A DNA stretch of 64,000 nucleotides from Pseudochrobactrum asaccharolyticum (GTDB lineage Bacteria; Pseudomonadota; Alphaproteobacteria; Rhizobiales; Rhizobiaceae): assembly GCF_003314995.1 (NCBI RefSeq), contig NZ_QNRH01000003.1:320553-384552 (forward strand), given 5' to 3'. Shown here piece after piece: positions 53,719-61,888 of this stretch. The notes under the pieces were generated by a model. The model searched no databases and was not told the origin of the DNA. It saw nothing but the letters and a program-made list of their open reading frames with translations. The translations under genes and the position numbers were made by a program. Position 1 is the stretch's first letter. Each line of letters begins with the position of its first letter.

Positions 53719-55689
53719 ATGGAACGCTCGACAATCGTACGGGTGCATGAAGGATTGCATGCACGACCGGCTACCCGCTTTGTAAAGCTTGCCAAAGGCT
53801 TTGAAGCGGACATTGAGATTGCGAAAGCGGGTAAGAGCGTCAGTGCAAAAAGCTCTGTCAAACTCATGCTGCTCGGTGTGAAAGAAAATGACACTGTGAC
53901 CATACGGGCTGACGGCGCTGATGCTATTGAAGCGCTGGAGGCGCTGATTGGCTATCTGGAAAATCCGTTGTCAGGGTTGGAAGATCATGCTGACGCGCCC
54001 GTTGCTTCCGGTGCGGCTGTCTCTGTTGAAAACAAAGCACCGGTAATTCCTATAGGACAACCGGATGAGACCGGTTTTATCTCCGGCATTGCTGCCAGTG
54101 AAGGCATGGCTCTTGGTGCAGCCTATCCATTTTTTTCGCCGGAAATTACCGCCGATAACCGGATGCTGAAACCGGAGGAAATACCGGCAGAGTTGCAACG
54201 GTTCCATGAGGCCGTTGCCTGTGTTCAGCAGCGTATGGATGCGGAACTGCAAGCGGATAATCTTGCCGAAAGTGATCGCGGTATTATTGCAGCGCTGAAA
54301 GATATTGCCGCAGATGAAGTTTTGCTGGACGAAGCAAAGGGTCTGATCCGTGGCGGGCTGGATGCTCTCTCTGCCATGCTTGGTGCCAGTGCTGCGGTTG
54401 CCCGTCAGTTTTCAGAGATCGATGATCCTTACCTCAATGCGCGTGCTGATGATGTGCAGGCTGTTGGTCGTCAGATTTGTCTGGCGCTGCTCGGGCAGCA
54501 GGATATCAGTCTCGAAGCGCTGCCGTATGGTGCAATCCTGATTGCTGAGGATATCGGCGCATGGGATTTTGCCCGTGCACCTTTGAAAAAGATTGGCGCG
54601 ATTGTCTGTGGTCATGGCGGGGCAACGTCTCATGTGGCCATCATTGCACGCACACATGGTATTCCTGCTGTTTTGGGGCTTGGCAAGGCAATATATCAGC
54701 TCAAAGATGTAAAACAGATCGCTGTTGATGGTAGCAAAGGCCGCGTTGCGCCTGAGCCTGATGCACTTATTCGCACAGGTTTTGAACAGGGTATTGCAGC
54801 GGCTAAAGCTGAAAAGCTGGCTCTGGAAGTCTATCGCACTCTGATCCCGCAGCGTGCCGATGGCGTGGTGATTGAGATTGCCGCCAATCTCGGTGCTCTG
54901 GAAGAGATTGAAGTGGCGCAAGCCGCCGGTGCAATGGGCGTTGGTTTGTTTCGCACTGAACTCTTGTTTATGAAACATATGCATCTGCCGTCTGAGGATA
55001 TGCAGACGGAAACCTATGCTGCTTTACTCAAGGCCTTTGCGCCTTATTCTGTGATTGTCCGTACGCTGGATATTGGTGGTGATAAGCCGGTTGCCGGTAT
55101 TGAATTTCCGCAGGAGGAAAATCCGTTTCTCGGCTGGCGCGGTATTCGTATGTGCCTCGACAGGCCGGATATTTTCAAGCCGCAACTGCGCGCTTTATTG
55201 CGCGCGGCGGTTCACGGTAAACTCAAAGTCATGCTGCCGATGATCTCGGACGCGGGAGAAATTCGCGCAACGAAAACCCTGATTGAAACTTGCAGGCAAG
55301 AGCTGATCGGTGAGGGGAAAGCTTGCGGTGAATTTGAACTGGGTGTGATGATTGAAACACCTGCAGCCGTTTTTGCTGCCCGCCAGCTGGCTCAGGAAGC
55401 GGCTTTTTTCTCAATCGGCACCAATGATCTGACGCAATATGTCATGGCCGCAGACCGGTTGAACCCGACCGTCGCTAAGCTGAATGATGTATCGCATCCT
55501 GCGGTGATGGCGGCCATTGAGATGACGGCAAAAGCAGCAAACGAAGCCGGAATTATGGTGGGGATGTGTGGTGAGGCGGCTGCACGACCGGATTTGATCG
55601 CGGAATTTATCCGCATGGGGCTGACGGAGCTGAGCATGAGCCCTGCCTCAATCCCGCGCGCAAAAAAGCTTATTTCCGAACTGAACTAA
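53719..55689 (+). CDS. HPr-Enzyme I fusion of the phosphotransferase system
   Basis: A 656-residue two-module protein. Residues 1-88 are HPr with phosphorylated His14 (EGLHARPATRF) and the Ser-containing AKSSVKLMLLGV segment. After a linker (about 90-110), residues 115-656 are Enzyme I: SGIAASEGMALGAAYPF, the phospho-His in GHGGATSHVAIIARTHG, VGLFRTELLFM, and the PEP site FSIGTNDLTQYVMAADR. No GAF domain is present, which sets it apart from PtsP/EINtr. It draws phosphate from PEP to drive both PTS permeases here. Confidence 0.93.
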   Translation: MERSTIVRVHEGLHARPATRFVKLAKGFEADIEIAKAGKSVSAKSSVKLMLLGVKENDTVTIRADGADAIEALEALIGYLENPLSGLEDHADAPVASGAAVSVENKAPVIPIGQPDETGFISGIAASEGMALGAAYPFFSPEITADNRMLKPEEIPAELQRFHEAVACVQQRMDAELQADNLAESDRGIIAALKDIAADEVLLDEAKGLIRGGLDALSAMLGASAAVARQFSEIDDPYLNARADDVQAVGRQICLALLGQQDISLEALPYGAILIAEDIGAWDFARAPLKKIGAIVCGHGGATSHVAIIARTHGIPAVLGLGKAIYQLKDVKQIAVDGSKGRVAPEPDALIRTGFEQGIAAAKAEKLALEVYRTLIPQRADGVVIEIAANLGALEEIEVAQAAGAMGVGLFRTELLFMKHMHLPSEDMQTETYAALLKAFAPYSVIVRTLDIGGDKPVAGIEFPQEENPFLGWRGIRMCLDRPDIFKPQLRALLRAAVHGKLKVMLPMISDAGEIRATKTLIETCRQELIGEGKACGEFELGVMIETPAAVFAARQLAQEAAFFSIGTNDLTQYVMAADRLNPTVAKLNDVSHPAVMAAIEMTAKAANEAGIMVGMCGEAAARPDLIAEFIRMGLTELSMSPASIPRAKKLISELN

Positions 55690-55690
55690 G

Positions 55691-55730
55691 AAAACACCGC
55701 CGCATAAATTCACTGATGCGGCGGTGTTTT
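55691..55730. terminator. Bidirectional terminator after the HPr-EI gene
   Basis: AAAACACCGCCGCAT and ATGCGGCGGTGTTTT form a perfect 15-bp stem with a 10-nt loop. A tracts and T tracts at either side allow it to serve both the HPr-EI gene (+) and the convergent hypothetical gene (-). Confidence 0.9.
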
Positions 55731-55734
55731 ACAT

Positions 55735-56487
55735 TTACGGCAAGTGAAAAATCAGTGTAGCGAAGAGCTTTTGCAGAGCAACGCTATCATTCTGACTGAC
55801 GCCTTCAATAATACGATCTTCACGCGCTTCAACAGCCAGCAATGCACTTTCCAGATTGTCGATATTTTCCATATCGGCAGGTTTTGCCGTTGCTAATGCA
55901 CAGGCCAGTGCAATGGCTGCAAAGCCGCTGATCATTGCAGATTTTGACAAGGTGCCTGACTGGCGTACCGGTTGTTGCCGCAACATTTCCTGAAACAGTG
56001 TCGTACACAGCTTGGCACTTTGCTGGATAATATCGGTTGCCGGATCTTGCAGGCGGGCAATATCGGCGCCATGCTGTTGTTTGATCCGCGTATAAACGGT
56101 CTTGAAAACGGCTTCCTGAATCAGCAGGTTTTCGGCTTTATACCGGTGCAGAACGGCTTTCGTAAGGTAATACATATCACGGTGAAATGCCCGCTGTCCT
56201 TCAGAACTACCGTTAAAGTAAAAGCTTAAACTCCGGACATCCGGCGCGGTTTCATGAATGGACGGATTGTCCGAGACAAGGGATATGGAAATCGTTTCGG
56301 CAGTGCTGAACGCCTTATCCATAACCGTTGCCGCCACATGCGCCGCACGGTTCATAACAAGTTCAGGCAGAACTACAGATTTTTCAGCTGGCTGCTGACC
56401 ATAACGGGTGTGTCGCAGAGCATAGCGCAAACCGCGCAGCTTATCTTTAATGCTAACGGCGATGTCGTTGGGAATGTCCTGATGCAT
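55735..56487 (-). CDS. Hypothetical protein with one possible membrane segment
   Basis: A 250-residue protein that I do not recognise. It has a basic N-terminal third, a serine-rich middle (SISLVSDNPSIHETAPDVRSLSFYF) and a hydrophobic stretch near residues 185-205 (SAMISGFAAIALACALATA) that could be a membrane helix. An acidic tail follows. It is convergent with the HPr-EI gene and divergent from the first SorC-family regulator. No function is proposed. Confidence 0.65.
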   Translation of the reverse strand: MHQDIPNDIAVSIKDKLRGLRYALRHTRYGQQPAEKSVVLPELVMNRAAHVAATVMDKAFSTAETISISLVSDNPSIHETAPDVRSLSFYFNGSSEGQRAFHRDMYYLTKAVLHRYKAENLLIQEAVFKTVYTRIKQQHGADIARLQDPATDIIQQSAKLCTTLFQEMLRQQPVRQSGTLSKSAMISGFAAIALACALATAKPADMENIDNLESALLAVEAREDRIIEGVSQNDSVALQKLFATLIFHLP

Positions 56488-56651
56488 GGTCGTTCATCCT
56501 GCGCGCATGATGCGGGTATAACCCGAAATGATGACGGGATTATTGTTTCTTCATGACATAAAAAGCAATAAGCTGCATGCAGAAAAGCCTGCATATCTGT
56601 GCCCTTATGCAGCGGGCGCAATAAACTGACGCAAATAATCGGGGAATTGGG

Positions 56652-57686
56652 TTGAAAAGCACGAAACGTAAGTCGGGAACACCTCAGGAAGCAATTGAAC
56701 TTATCGTCGGATCAGAGAGCGTTGCCAGTGAGAATAAGACAAACCGGCTACGTACCCGAGCAGCCTGGATGTATTATGTCGAGCAAATGACCCAGAACGA
56801 TATTGCCGATGTTCTGGGCGTTGGCCGTGTAACGATTGTCCGCCTGCTGGCTGAAGCGCGGGCGCGCAATGAAGTGAAAATTACCATTGAAGGCAAGCTG
56901 GCCGGTCTGACAGCACTGGAGCGGATGCTGGAGCAGACATTCGGGTTGGAGCGCGCAATTGTAGCTCCGTTATCGACGCCGGACACTGATCCGGTAGCGC
57001 CGATTGCGGCGGCGACCGGCGCTTATCTTTCGGAGAAAGTACAGCATGGTATGCGTATTGGCGTTGGCTGGGGGCGGACATTATCCGGCACCTTGCAACA
57101 TATCGGTGCGCGTAATCTCAATGATCTTAAAGTCATTTCGCTGCTTGGCGGGATCGCGCAGCCGCGCCGTTTCAACCCGCCGGAATTTGCCTGGCAGTTT
57201 GCGCAGATTTTTCAGGGGGAGGGCTATCTGATCCCGGCGCCGGCTCTGGTCGACAGCAAAGAAACCCGTGAGGCTTTGATTGAGCGTTGCGGGCTGAAAG
57301 ATGTTTTCGAAATGGCTGATGATCTGGATATGGTTCTGCTCAGCATTGGTGGCATTGAGACTGCCAGCAGCACATCTTATCGCGTTGGTCTGATTGATGA
57401 TGTGCAGAAGCGCTCATTGCTCGAAAATGGTGCGGTCGGCGATATGCTGTTTCATTTCTATGATTGCAACGGCGAGATAGTGTCCGATCCGGTGCATGAG
57501 CGGGTGATGTCGGTCAGCATGGATAAGCTGCAAAAAGCGCCTATACGTATTCTCACCTCCGGCGGGCCGGAAAAAGTTGCAGCGCTGCTCGGCGCGATGA
57601 AACTGCTGAAACCGACGGTCTTTATTACCGACGAGGTGAGCGCGGCGGCAATGCTGACCAGAATACAGGCGGAAAATGCCGGATAA
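56652..57686 (+). CDS. SorC/DeoR-type sugar-binding transcriptional regulator, copy 1
   Basis: A 344-residue regulator. An N-terminal HTH (MYYVEQMTQNDIADVLGVGRVTIVRLLAEAR, residues about 37-68) is followed by a sugar-phosphate-binding domain (IGVGWGRTLSGTLQH, VISLLGGIAQPR, FITDEVSAAAMLTR). This is the family of SorC and of EryD, the Brucella erythritol regulator. The TTG start is preceded by GGGGAA. I infer it controls the ACAAATGTT sites of the PTS, DRL and gut operons with a polyol phosphate as effector. Copy 2 could do so instead. Confidence 0.9.
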   Translation: MKSTKRKSGTPQEAIELIVGSESVASENKTNRLRTRAAWMYYVEQMTQNDIADVLGVGRVTIVRLLAEARARNEVKITIEGKLAGLTALERMLEQTFGLERAIVAPLSTPDTDPVAPIAAATGAYLSEKVQHGMRIGVGWGRTLSGTLQHIGARNLNDLKVISLLGGIAQPRRFNPPEFAWQFAQIFQGEGYLIPAPALVDSKETREALIERCGLKDVFEMADDLDMVLLSIGGIETASSTSYRVGLIDDVQKRSLLENGAVGDMLFHFYDCNGEIVSDPVHERVMSVSMDKLQKAPIRILTSGGPEKVAALLGAMKLLKPTVFITDEVSAAAMLTRIQAENAG

Positions 57687-57695
57687 AGCCTGATG

Positions 57696-58676
57696 TCAGA
57701 TCAGGCTTTTCAAGTTCAGTAATTCTTGCGCTGTTGCTTCATCAGTAATCAGCACCTGTGCCTTTGTGGTCAGGATACTTGCGCGGATAGCCTGCGCTTT
57801 GCGCACGCCACCGGCAGAGATGATCACCTTTGGCACTTTGCGCAATTCTGTCGGATTAATCGCCATAGCGCGCTTATTGACGGGATGATCGACAATCTCA
57901 CCCGCTTCATTGACGAACTGACACAAAACATCGCCGACAGCGCCTGCTGCCTGCAGGCTTTCAGCGTCTTCGCTTGTCAAAAGTCCGCGGCGGAAAATGG
58001 ATGCTTGTTTGCTGACATCCGCAACGCTCAGAATTGCAAGATCAATCTCTGATACTTTCTTTTTCAGCGCTTTCAGATCCTGAATTTCCCATAATTCCTG
58101 CGCCAGTTTTTCATGTGGCACAAAGACCGGAGCGGTGATCTGAAACAGTTCTGTTTTGTAAAACTCCGCCAGTCGCCATGCGACCGCAGACGGGTTATAG
58201 GCCATGGAATGGGTCAGACCGCCCAGCAGAGAGATAACTGAAAGATCGCTGATTTCGCGCCACTTCAGATTGCTCATACAGGCTTGCAGAGTTGCACCCC
58301 AGCCAACACCGATTGTCAGTCCGTCTTGCAGACGATCGGAGAGATAGCGCCCTGTGGCATGACCGATGACCGCAGACAGACTGGCTTCCGACTGGTCAGA
58401 GGATGGCACAACAATCGCCTCAAATAATCCGAGATGCTTCTCCAATGCCCGTTGCAATTTGATCAACGGCTCCGCATGGGAATTAAGCGAGATTTGCACA
58501 ATGCCTTCTTCGCGGGTTGCTGCCAGCAAGCGGAAAGCCTTGATCCGGCTGATATCCAGATTTTGCGCAACTTGTTCTTGTGTCAGCCCTTCAATGTAAT
58601 AGAGCCATGCGGCGCGCAGTTTTAATTCGTCCTGATCGGCCTGAAATTTGGTTTTCGGCTTACTGCTGCGGGCCAT
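57696..58676 (-). CDS. SorC/DeoR-type sugar-binding transcriptional regulator, copy 2
   Basis: A 326-residue protein with the same plan as copy 1: HTH (LYYIEGLTQEQVAQNLDISRIKAFRLLAATRE) then the ligand domain (IGVGWGATLQACMSN, VISLLGGLTHSMAYN). The ATG at 58676 has AAAGG before it. The frame continues to 58787 but that part overlaps the operator and was rejected. It is convergent with copy 1 and divergent from the surE-like gene, across a spacer with the TTGAAC-N20-TTTTGTACA operator, so autoregulation is likely. Confidence 0.9.
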   Translation of the reverse strand: MARSSKPKTKFQADQDELKLRAAWLYYIEGLTQEQVAQNLDISRIKAFRLLAATREEGIVQISLNSHAEPLIKLQRALEKHLGLFEAIVVPSSDQSEASLSAVIGHATGRYLSDRLQDGLTIGVGWGATLQACMSNLKWREISDLSVISLLGGLTHSMAYNPSAVAWRLAEFYKTELFQITAPVFVPHEKLAQELWEIQDLKALKKKVSEIDLAILSVADVSKQASIFRRGLLTSEDAESLQAAGAVGDVLCQFVNEAGEIVDHPVNKRAMAINPTELRKVPKVIISAGGVRKAQAIRASILTTKAQVLITDEATAQELLNLKSLI

Positions 58677-58779
58677 TCTTCTACCTTTTATGTCTTTTTC
58701 ACACAAAGCATTATCTGTCATCTGTTTGTGATAATGGCGTGATATCAGTGCAAAGGTCAAGATTTCTCTAAAAACATAT

Positions 58780-58815
58780 TTGAACAAAATTATTTAATTT
58801 GCAAATTTTGTACAA
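58780..58815. promoter_or_regulatory. SorC-type operator between copy 2 and the surE-like gene
   Basis: TTGAACAAAAT (58780-58790) and ATTTTGTACAA (58805-58815) form an inverted repeat with one mismatch. The core TTGAAC-N20-TTTTGTACA is repeated with identical spacing at 60620-60654 on the minus strand. It is likely bound by SorC copy 2. Confidence 0.65.
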
Positions 58816-58885
58816 ATAAATCATATATTCCATCACAATTTGCGAGACTCTCCTGTTGCGGAGAGGAGTTATCAAGAGGTGGAAT

Positions 58886-59632
58886 ATGCGAATTCTGATT
58901 TCAAATGACGACGGTATTGATGCATCCGGCATTGCGGTGCTTGAAAAGGCTGCGCGTCTTTTGACTGATGATGTTTGGATCATTGCGCCGGACGGCAATC
59001 GGAGTGCTAACGGTCATTGCGTATCGCTGACCGCCGGATTTTCTGTGAATAAAGTCGCTGATAAGCGCTATGCCTGTACCGGAACGCCGGTTGATTGTGT
59101 GATTGCCGCTGTTCACTGGGTTTTCCGCGATCAGAAACTGCCGGATCTGGTTCTTTCAGGTATTAATGCGGGGCGCAATGTTGCGGAAGATGTATCTTAT
59201 TCCGGCACCATGGCGGTCGCACGTGAGGGCGCACTGAACGGTATTGCATCTGTTGCTTTTTCTGCGCCGCGCGATTTTGAACCGGCAGATACAGCGGCAC
59301 TTGAATGGCTTGCCAGTCATATCCGTAATTTCTGGGAGACCAGAAGTGACTGGGCGCATGATGGTCACTGGCTCAATATCAATCTGCCGCGCAAATTGCC
59401 TGCCGCTTTGGAAATGGCTGAAATCGGCCGCGATAAGAATTTGAAATATGTGACTATTCTGGAAGAAACGGAAACTTCGGTGCGCATCCAGCCGCTTGCG
59501 GATCGTGATTATATGACCAATGGCAAGGATGAAAATGCGCTGATTGATGCCGGTAAAGCCAGCGTCACCAATCCGAACTGGTTTGGACATTCACCAGTGC
59601 CAGCATCCGTGACAGCCCATAAGCCAGCCTGA
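58886..59632 (+). CDS. surE: SurE-family 5'/3'-nucleotidase (phosphatase)
   Basis: About 248 residues of the metal-dependent SurE fold: ILISNDDGIDASG at the N terminus (metal-binding NDDG), APDGNRSANGH, TGTPVDCV and LSGINAGRNVAEDVSYSGTMAVAREG. It removes phosphate from nucleotides or other small phosphate esters. The ATG at 58886 follows AAGAGGTGGA. It is not in the usual pcm/nlpD neighbourhood, so it is probably a specialised second copy working with the adjacent importer. Confidence 0.88.
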   Translation: MRILISNDDGIDASGIAVLEKAARLLTDDVWIIAPDGNRSANGHCVSLTAGFSVNKVADKRYACTGTPVDCVIAAVHWVFRDQKLPDLVLSGINAGRNVAEDVSYSGTMAVAREGALNGIASVAFSAPRDFEPADTAALEWLASHIRNFWETRSDWAHDGHWLNINLPRKLPAALEMAEIGRDKNLKYVTILEETETSVRIQPLADRDYMTNGKDENALIDAGKASVTNPNWFGHSPVPASVTAHKPA

Positions 59633-59658
59633 GTGCTGACAAAAGCATTGTAAAAAAC

Positions 59659-59692
59659 AACCCCGCTCTGAACCTCAAAGCGGGGTTATTTT
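59659..59692. terminator. Bidirectional terminator between the surE-like gene and the phosphoesterase
   Basis: AACCCCGCT and AGCGGGGTT form a perfect 9-bp stem with an 11-nt loop, with AAAAAACA before and ATTTTGT after. It separates the two convergent genes. Confidence 0.8.
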
Positions 59693-59721
59693 GTATGGCG
59701 CGCCGGAAAACCGGCTTATTT

Positions 59722-60573
59722 TTAGCCGCCGATCAGCGGATAAACAATTTTAATCACGTCTTCCAGATGATTGTTGGCGAAGCCTTCCTGCTTCAGGACT
59801 TTGCTTTCAACGCTGCCATCATCAGAAAAATGATGTTCCATGTAGCCCACTTCGCGTGTGCCACCCATTTCCGGCACCAGTTCGTCTGTGGTGGTAAAAG
59901 CGATTGAAGAGCACCATTCCAGATGTACATTACCACGCTTAGCGGAGCGCTGCTGGTGTAAATGCCCGCTGGCAATCAGGCGCAGTTGCGGATGATTAAT
60001 CAGGGTTTCAAGACGTCGCCAGCCTTTCGGATCAACCGTCCAGTAGGTCAGTTCGGTGCTATCGGTATTGTCGATATAGATCGGCTGATGGGAGAAAACA
60101 GCCAGATAGCGCTGTCCAAGTGATGCGATCTGCGCGTCGATCCAGTCATATTGCTCGGCTTCCTGTGGCAGTCCGGAGCCGATCAACATCGAGCTGATGC
60201 CAATGATCCGCCAGTTACCCTGATCGATTGCCCAGCGGTCAGCACCGAAATAATCCGCAAATTTAGCATAGCGCGCAGCATTGATGGCGCTGCCGTTTTC
60301 ACTTTCCGGCTTGGAAAGGTTCGGATTGTCGCCGATGTCGTGGTTGCCGGCGAGAAAATGAATGACCTTGCCGGATTCCTGAAAGAAATCCCGGCACAGC
60401 GCATAGTCTTCATCATAGCGGATTCCATCCAGCGTGATGTCGCCGGTGTGGATGATGAAATCATGATTTGATTCCGCCAGCGGCTTGGCCAGCAGGCGAT
60501 TATTTTCACGAAAATGCTCCGTGCGCGGAGAAAGATGCGTGTCTGAGATTTGTAATATGCTGAATTTGGACAT
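59722..60573 (-). CDS. Metallophosphoesterase (CpdA/GpdQ-like phosphodiesterase)
   Basis: A 283-residue calcineurin-like enzyme with all metal-site motifs: ISDTHLS (DxH), HTGDITLDG (GD), AGNHDIGDNP (GNHD), VFSHQPIYID and ASGHLHQQRS (GHxH). It hydrolyses phosphodiesters or monoesters in the cytoplasm. The ATG at 60573 is preceded by GGGAG. It diverges from the UgpC-like importer, and the operator between them suggests joint control. Glycerophosphodiesters are a plausible but unproven substrate. Confidence 0.9.
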   Translation of the reverse strand: MSKFSILQISDTHLSPRTEHFRENNRLLAKPLAESNHDFIIHTGDITLDGIRYDEDYALCRDFFQESGKVIHFLAGNHDIGDNPNLSKPESENGSAINAARYAKFADYFGADRWAIDQGNWRIIGISSMLIGSGLPQEAEQYDWIDAQIASLGQRYLAVFSHQPIYIDNTDSTELTYWTVDPKGWRRLETLINHPQLRLIASGHLHQQRSAKRGNVHLEWCSSIAFTTTDELVPEMGGTREVGYMEHHFSDDGSVESKVLKQEGFANNHLEDVIKIVYPLIGG

Positions 60574-60619
60574 GTTTTGCTCCCGTCTATGAATGAGTTT
60601 GGTGCAAATCAACTCATTC

Positions 60620-60660
60620 TGTACAAAAGTATTGACTGTGAATAAAAAGTTCAATAATTT
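60620..60660. promoter_or_regulatory. Promoter and SorC-type operator before the UgpC-like gene
   Basis: TGTACAAAA (60620-60628), 20 nt, then GTTCAA (60649-60654) repeats the operator at 58780-58814 on the other strand with identical spacing. A plus-strand -35 TTGACT (60632-60637) lies between the arms and TAATTT (60655-60660) fits a -10 box, so a bound protein would overlap the promoter. Confidence 0.6.
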
Positions 60661-60777
60661 TTTTGAAAAGTGATGCCGGTTTCTGTTGTTTTAGCAAAAA
60701 TGGTTCCGGTGAAATGCTGCCATAGCAAATGAAGAAAGTATTGCATGGCGGTTGTAAGTCTCGGGGAGGGGAAGCGG

Positions 60778-61845
60778 ATGTCCGGTATTGAGATCGTCAA
60801 TCTCAACAAGAAGTGGACGACATTCCACGCAGTGAATGATGTGAATTTTACCGTAGAGCCCGGAACACTGACCGTGCTGCTGGGGCCTTCCGGTTGCGGA
60901 AAATCAACGTCGCTGCGTCTGATTGCGGGTCTGGACTCTGTCACCTCCGGTCAGATTATCATCGGCGGTAAAGATGTAACCAATGCTGCACCGGCAAAGC
61001 GTGGTCTGGCAATGGTGTTTCAGTCCTATGCTTTGTTTCCGCACCTGACTGTTGCTGAAAATATTATCTTTGGTCTGCGTGTGCGCAAGGTTTCTGCCGG
61101 TGAACGCGATCAGCGTCTAAAGCGGGCAGCTGATATTCTCGGCCTGTCGCATCTGCTGGACCGGCGTCCTTCACAATTATCCGGTGGCCAGCAACAGCGA
61201 GTGGCGCTGGGGCGAGCCATTGTGGCCGAAGCTTCTGTTTGCCTGATGGATGAGCCGCTTTCCAATCTTGATGCGCAGTTGCGCCACGAAATGCGCAAGG
61301 AAATCCGCAATCTGCAACAGCAGCTGGGTATGACCATGGTCTATGTGACCCATGATCAGATTGAGGCAATGAGCCTTGCCGATCAGGTCATTCTGATGAA
61401 GGGCGGCAAGATTGAGCAGAAGGCGAAACCCGCAGAGCTCTATCTGGAACCTGCCACCACTTTTGTTGCCCGTTTCATTGGCACACCACCAATGAATGTT
61501 ATTCGTATGGCTGATTATGACGGCAAAGCCACGATCAGCGGTGCAGCGGATGCTCCGGCAATTATTGACGGTTCTGCAAGCGGCCTTGCTCTGGGTTTGC
61601 GTCCGGAAGAAATCCGCATCGCGGATGAAGGGCGTGTCAAAGCCCGTATTGAGGCCATCGAATATCATGGTGCGGACAGTATTCTGGACTGCCGCGTTGG
61701 CGATCAGAATTTACAAGTGCGTATCGAAGGCATTCGCCAGTTCCATACCGGTGACATGGTTGGCCTGACATGGGCGCCATCCGCTGTGCATGTGTTTGAC
61801 GAAGCAGCAGGGCATCGGGTCGAACGCTCCGCTCTGCCGCTTTAA
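60778..61845 (+). CDS. ABC importer ATP-binding subunit (UgpC/MalK class)
   Basis: About 355 residues: Walker A LGPSGCGKST, Q-loop QSYALFPHLTVAEN, signature [15 protein letters not shown], Walker B CLMDEPLSNLDAQLR, H-loop YVTHDQIEAM, and a C-terminal TOBE/MalK regulatory domain (about 235-350, with LGLRPEEIRI). The ATG at 60778 follows GGGGAGGGG. It energises CUT1-type importers for oligosaccharides, glycerol 3-phosphate or glycerophosphodiesters. It is transcribed with the binding protein and permease that follow. Confidence 0.92.
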   Translation: MSGIEIVNLNKKWTTFHAVNDVNFTVEPGTLTVLLGPSGCGKSTSLRLIAGLDSVTSGQIIIGGKDVTNAAPAKRGLAMVFQSYALFPHLTVAENIIFGLRVRKVSAGERDQRLKRAADILGLSHLLDRRPSQLSGGQQQRVALGRAIVAEASVCLMDEPLSNLDAQLRHEMRKEIRNLQQQLGMTMVYVTHDQIEAMSLADQVILMKGGKIEQKAKPAELYLEPATTFVARFIGTPPMNVIRMADYDGKATISGAADAPAIIDGSASGLALGLRPEEIRIADEGRVKARIEAIEYHGADSILDCRVGDQNLQVRIEGIRQFHTGDMVGLTWAPSAVHVFDEAAGHRVERSALPL

Positions 61846-61888
61846 CCGCAATACCCGGAACATTACCATCCATCTGGAGATAATAACA

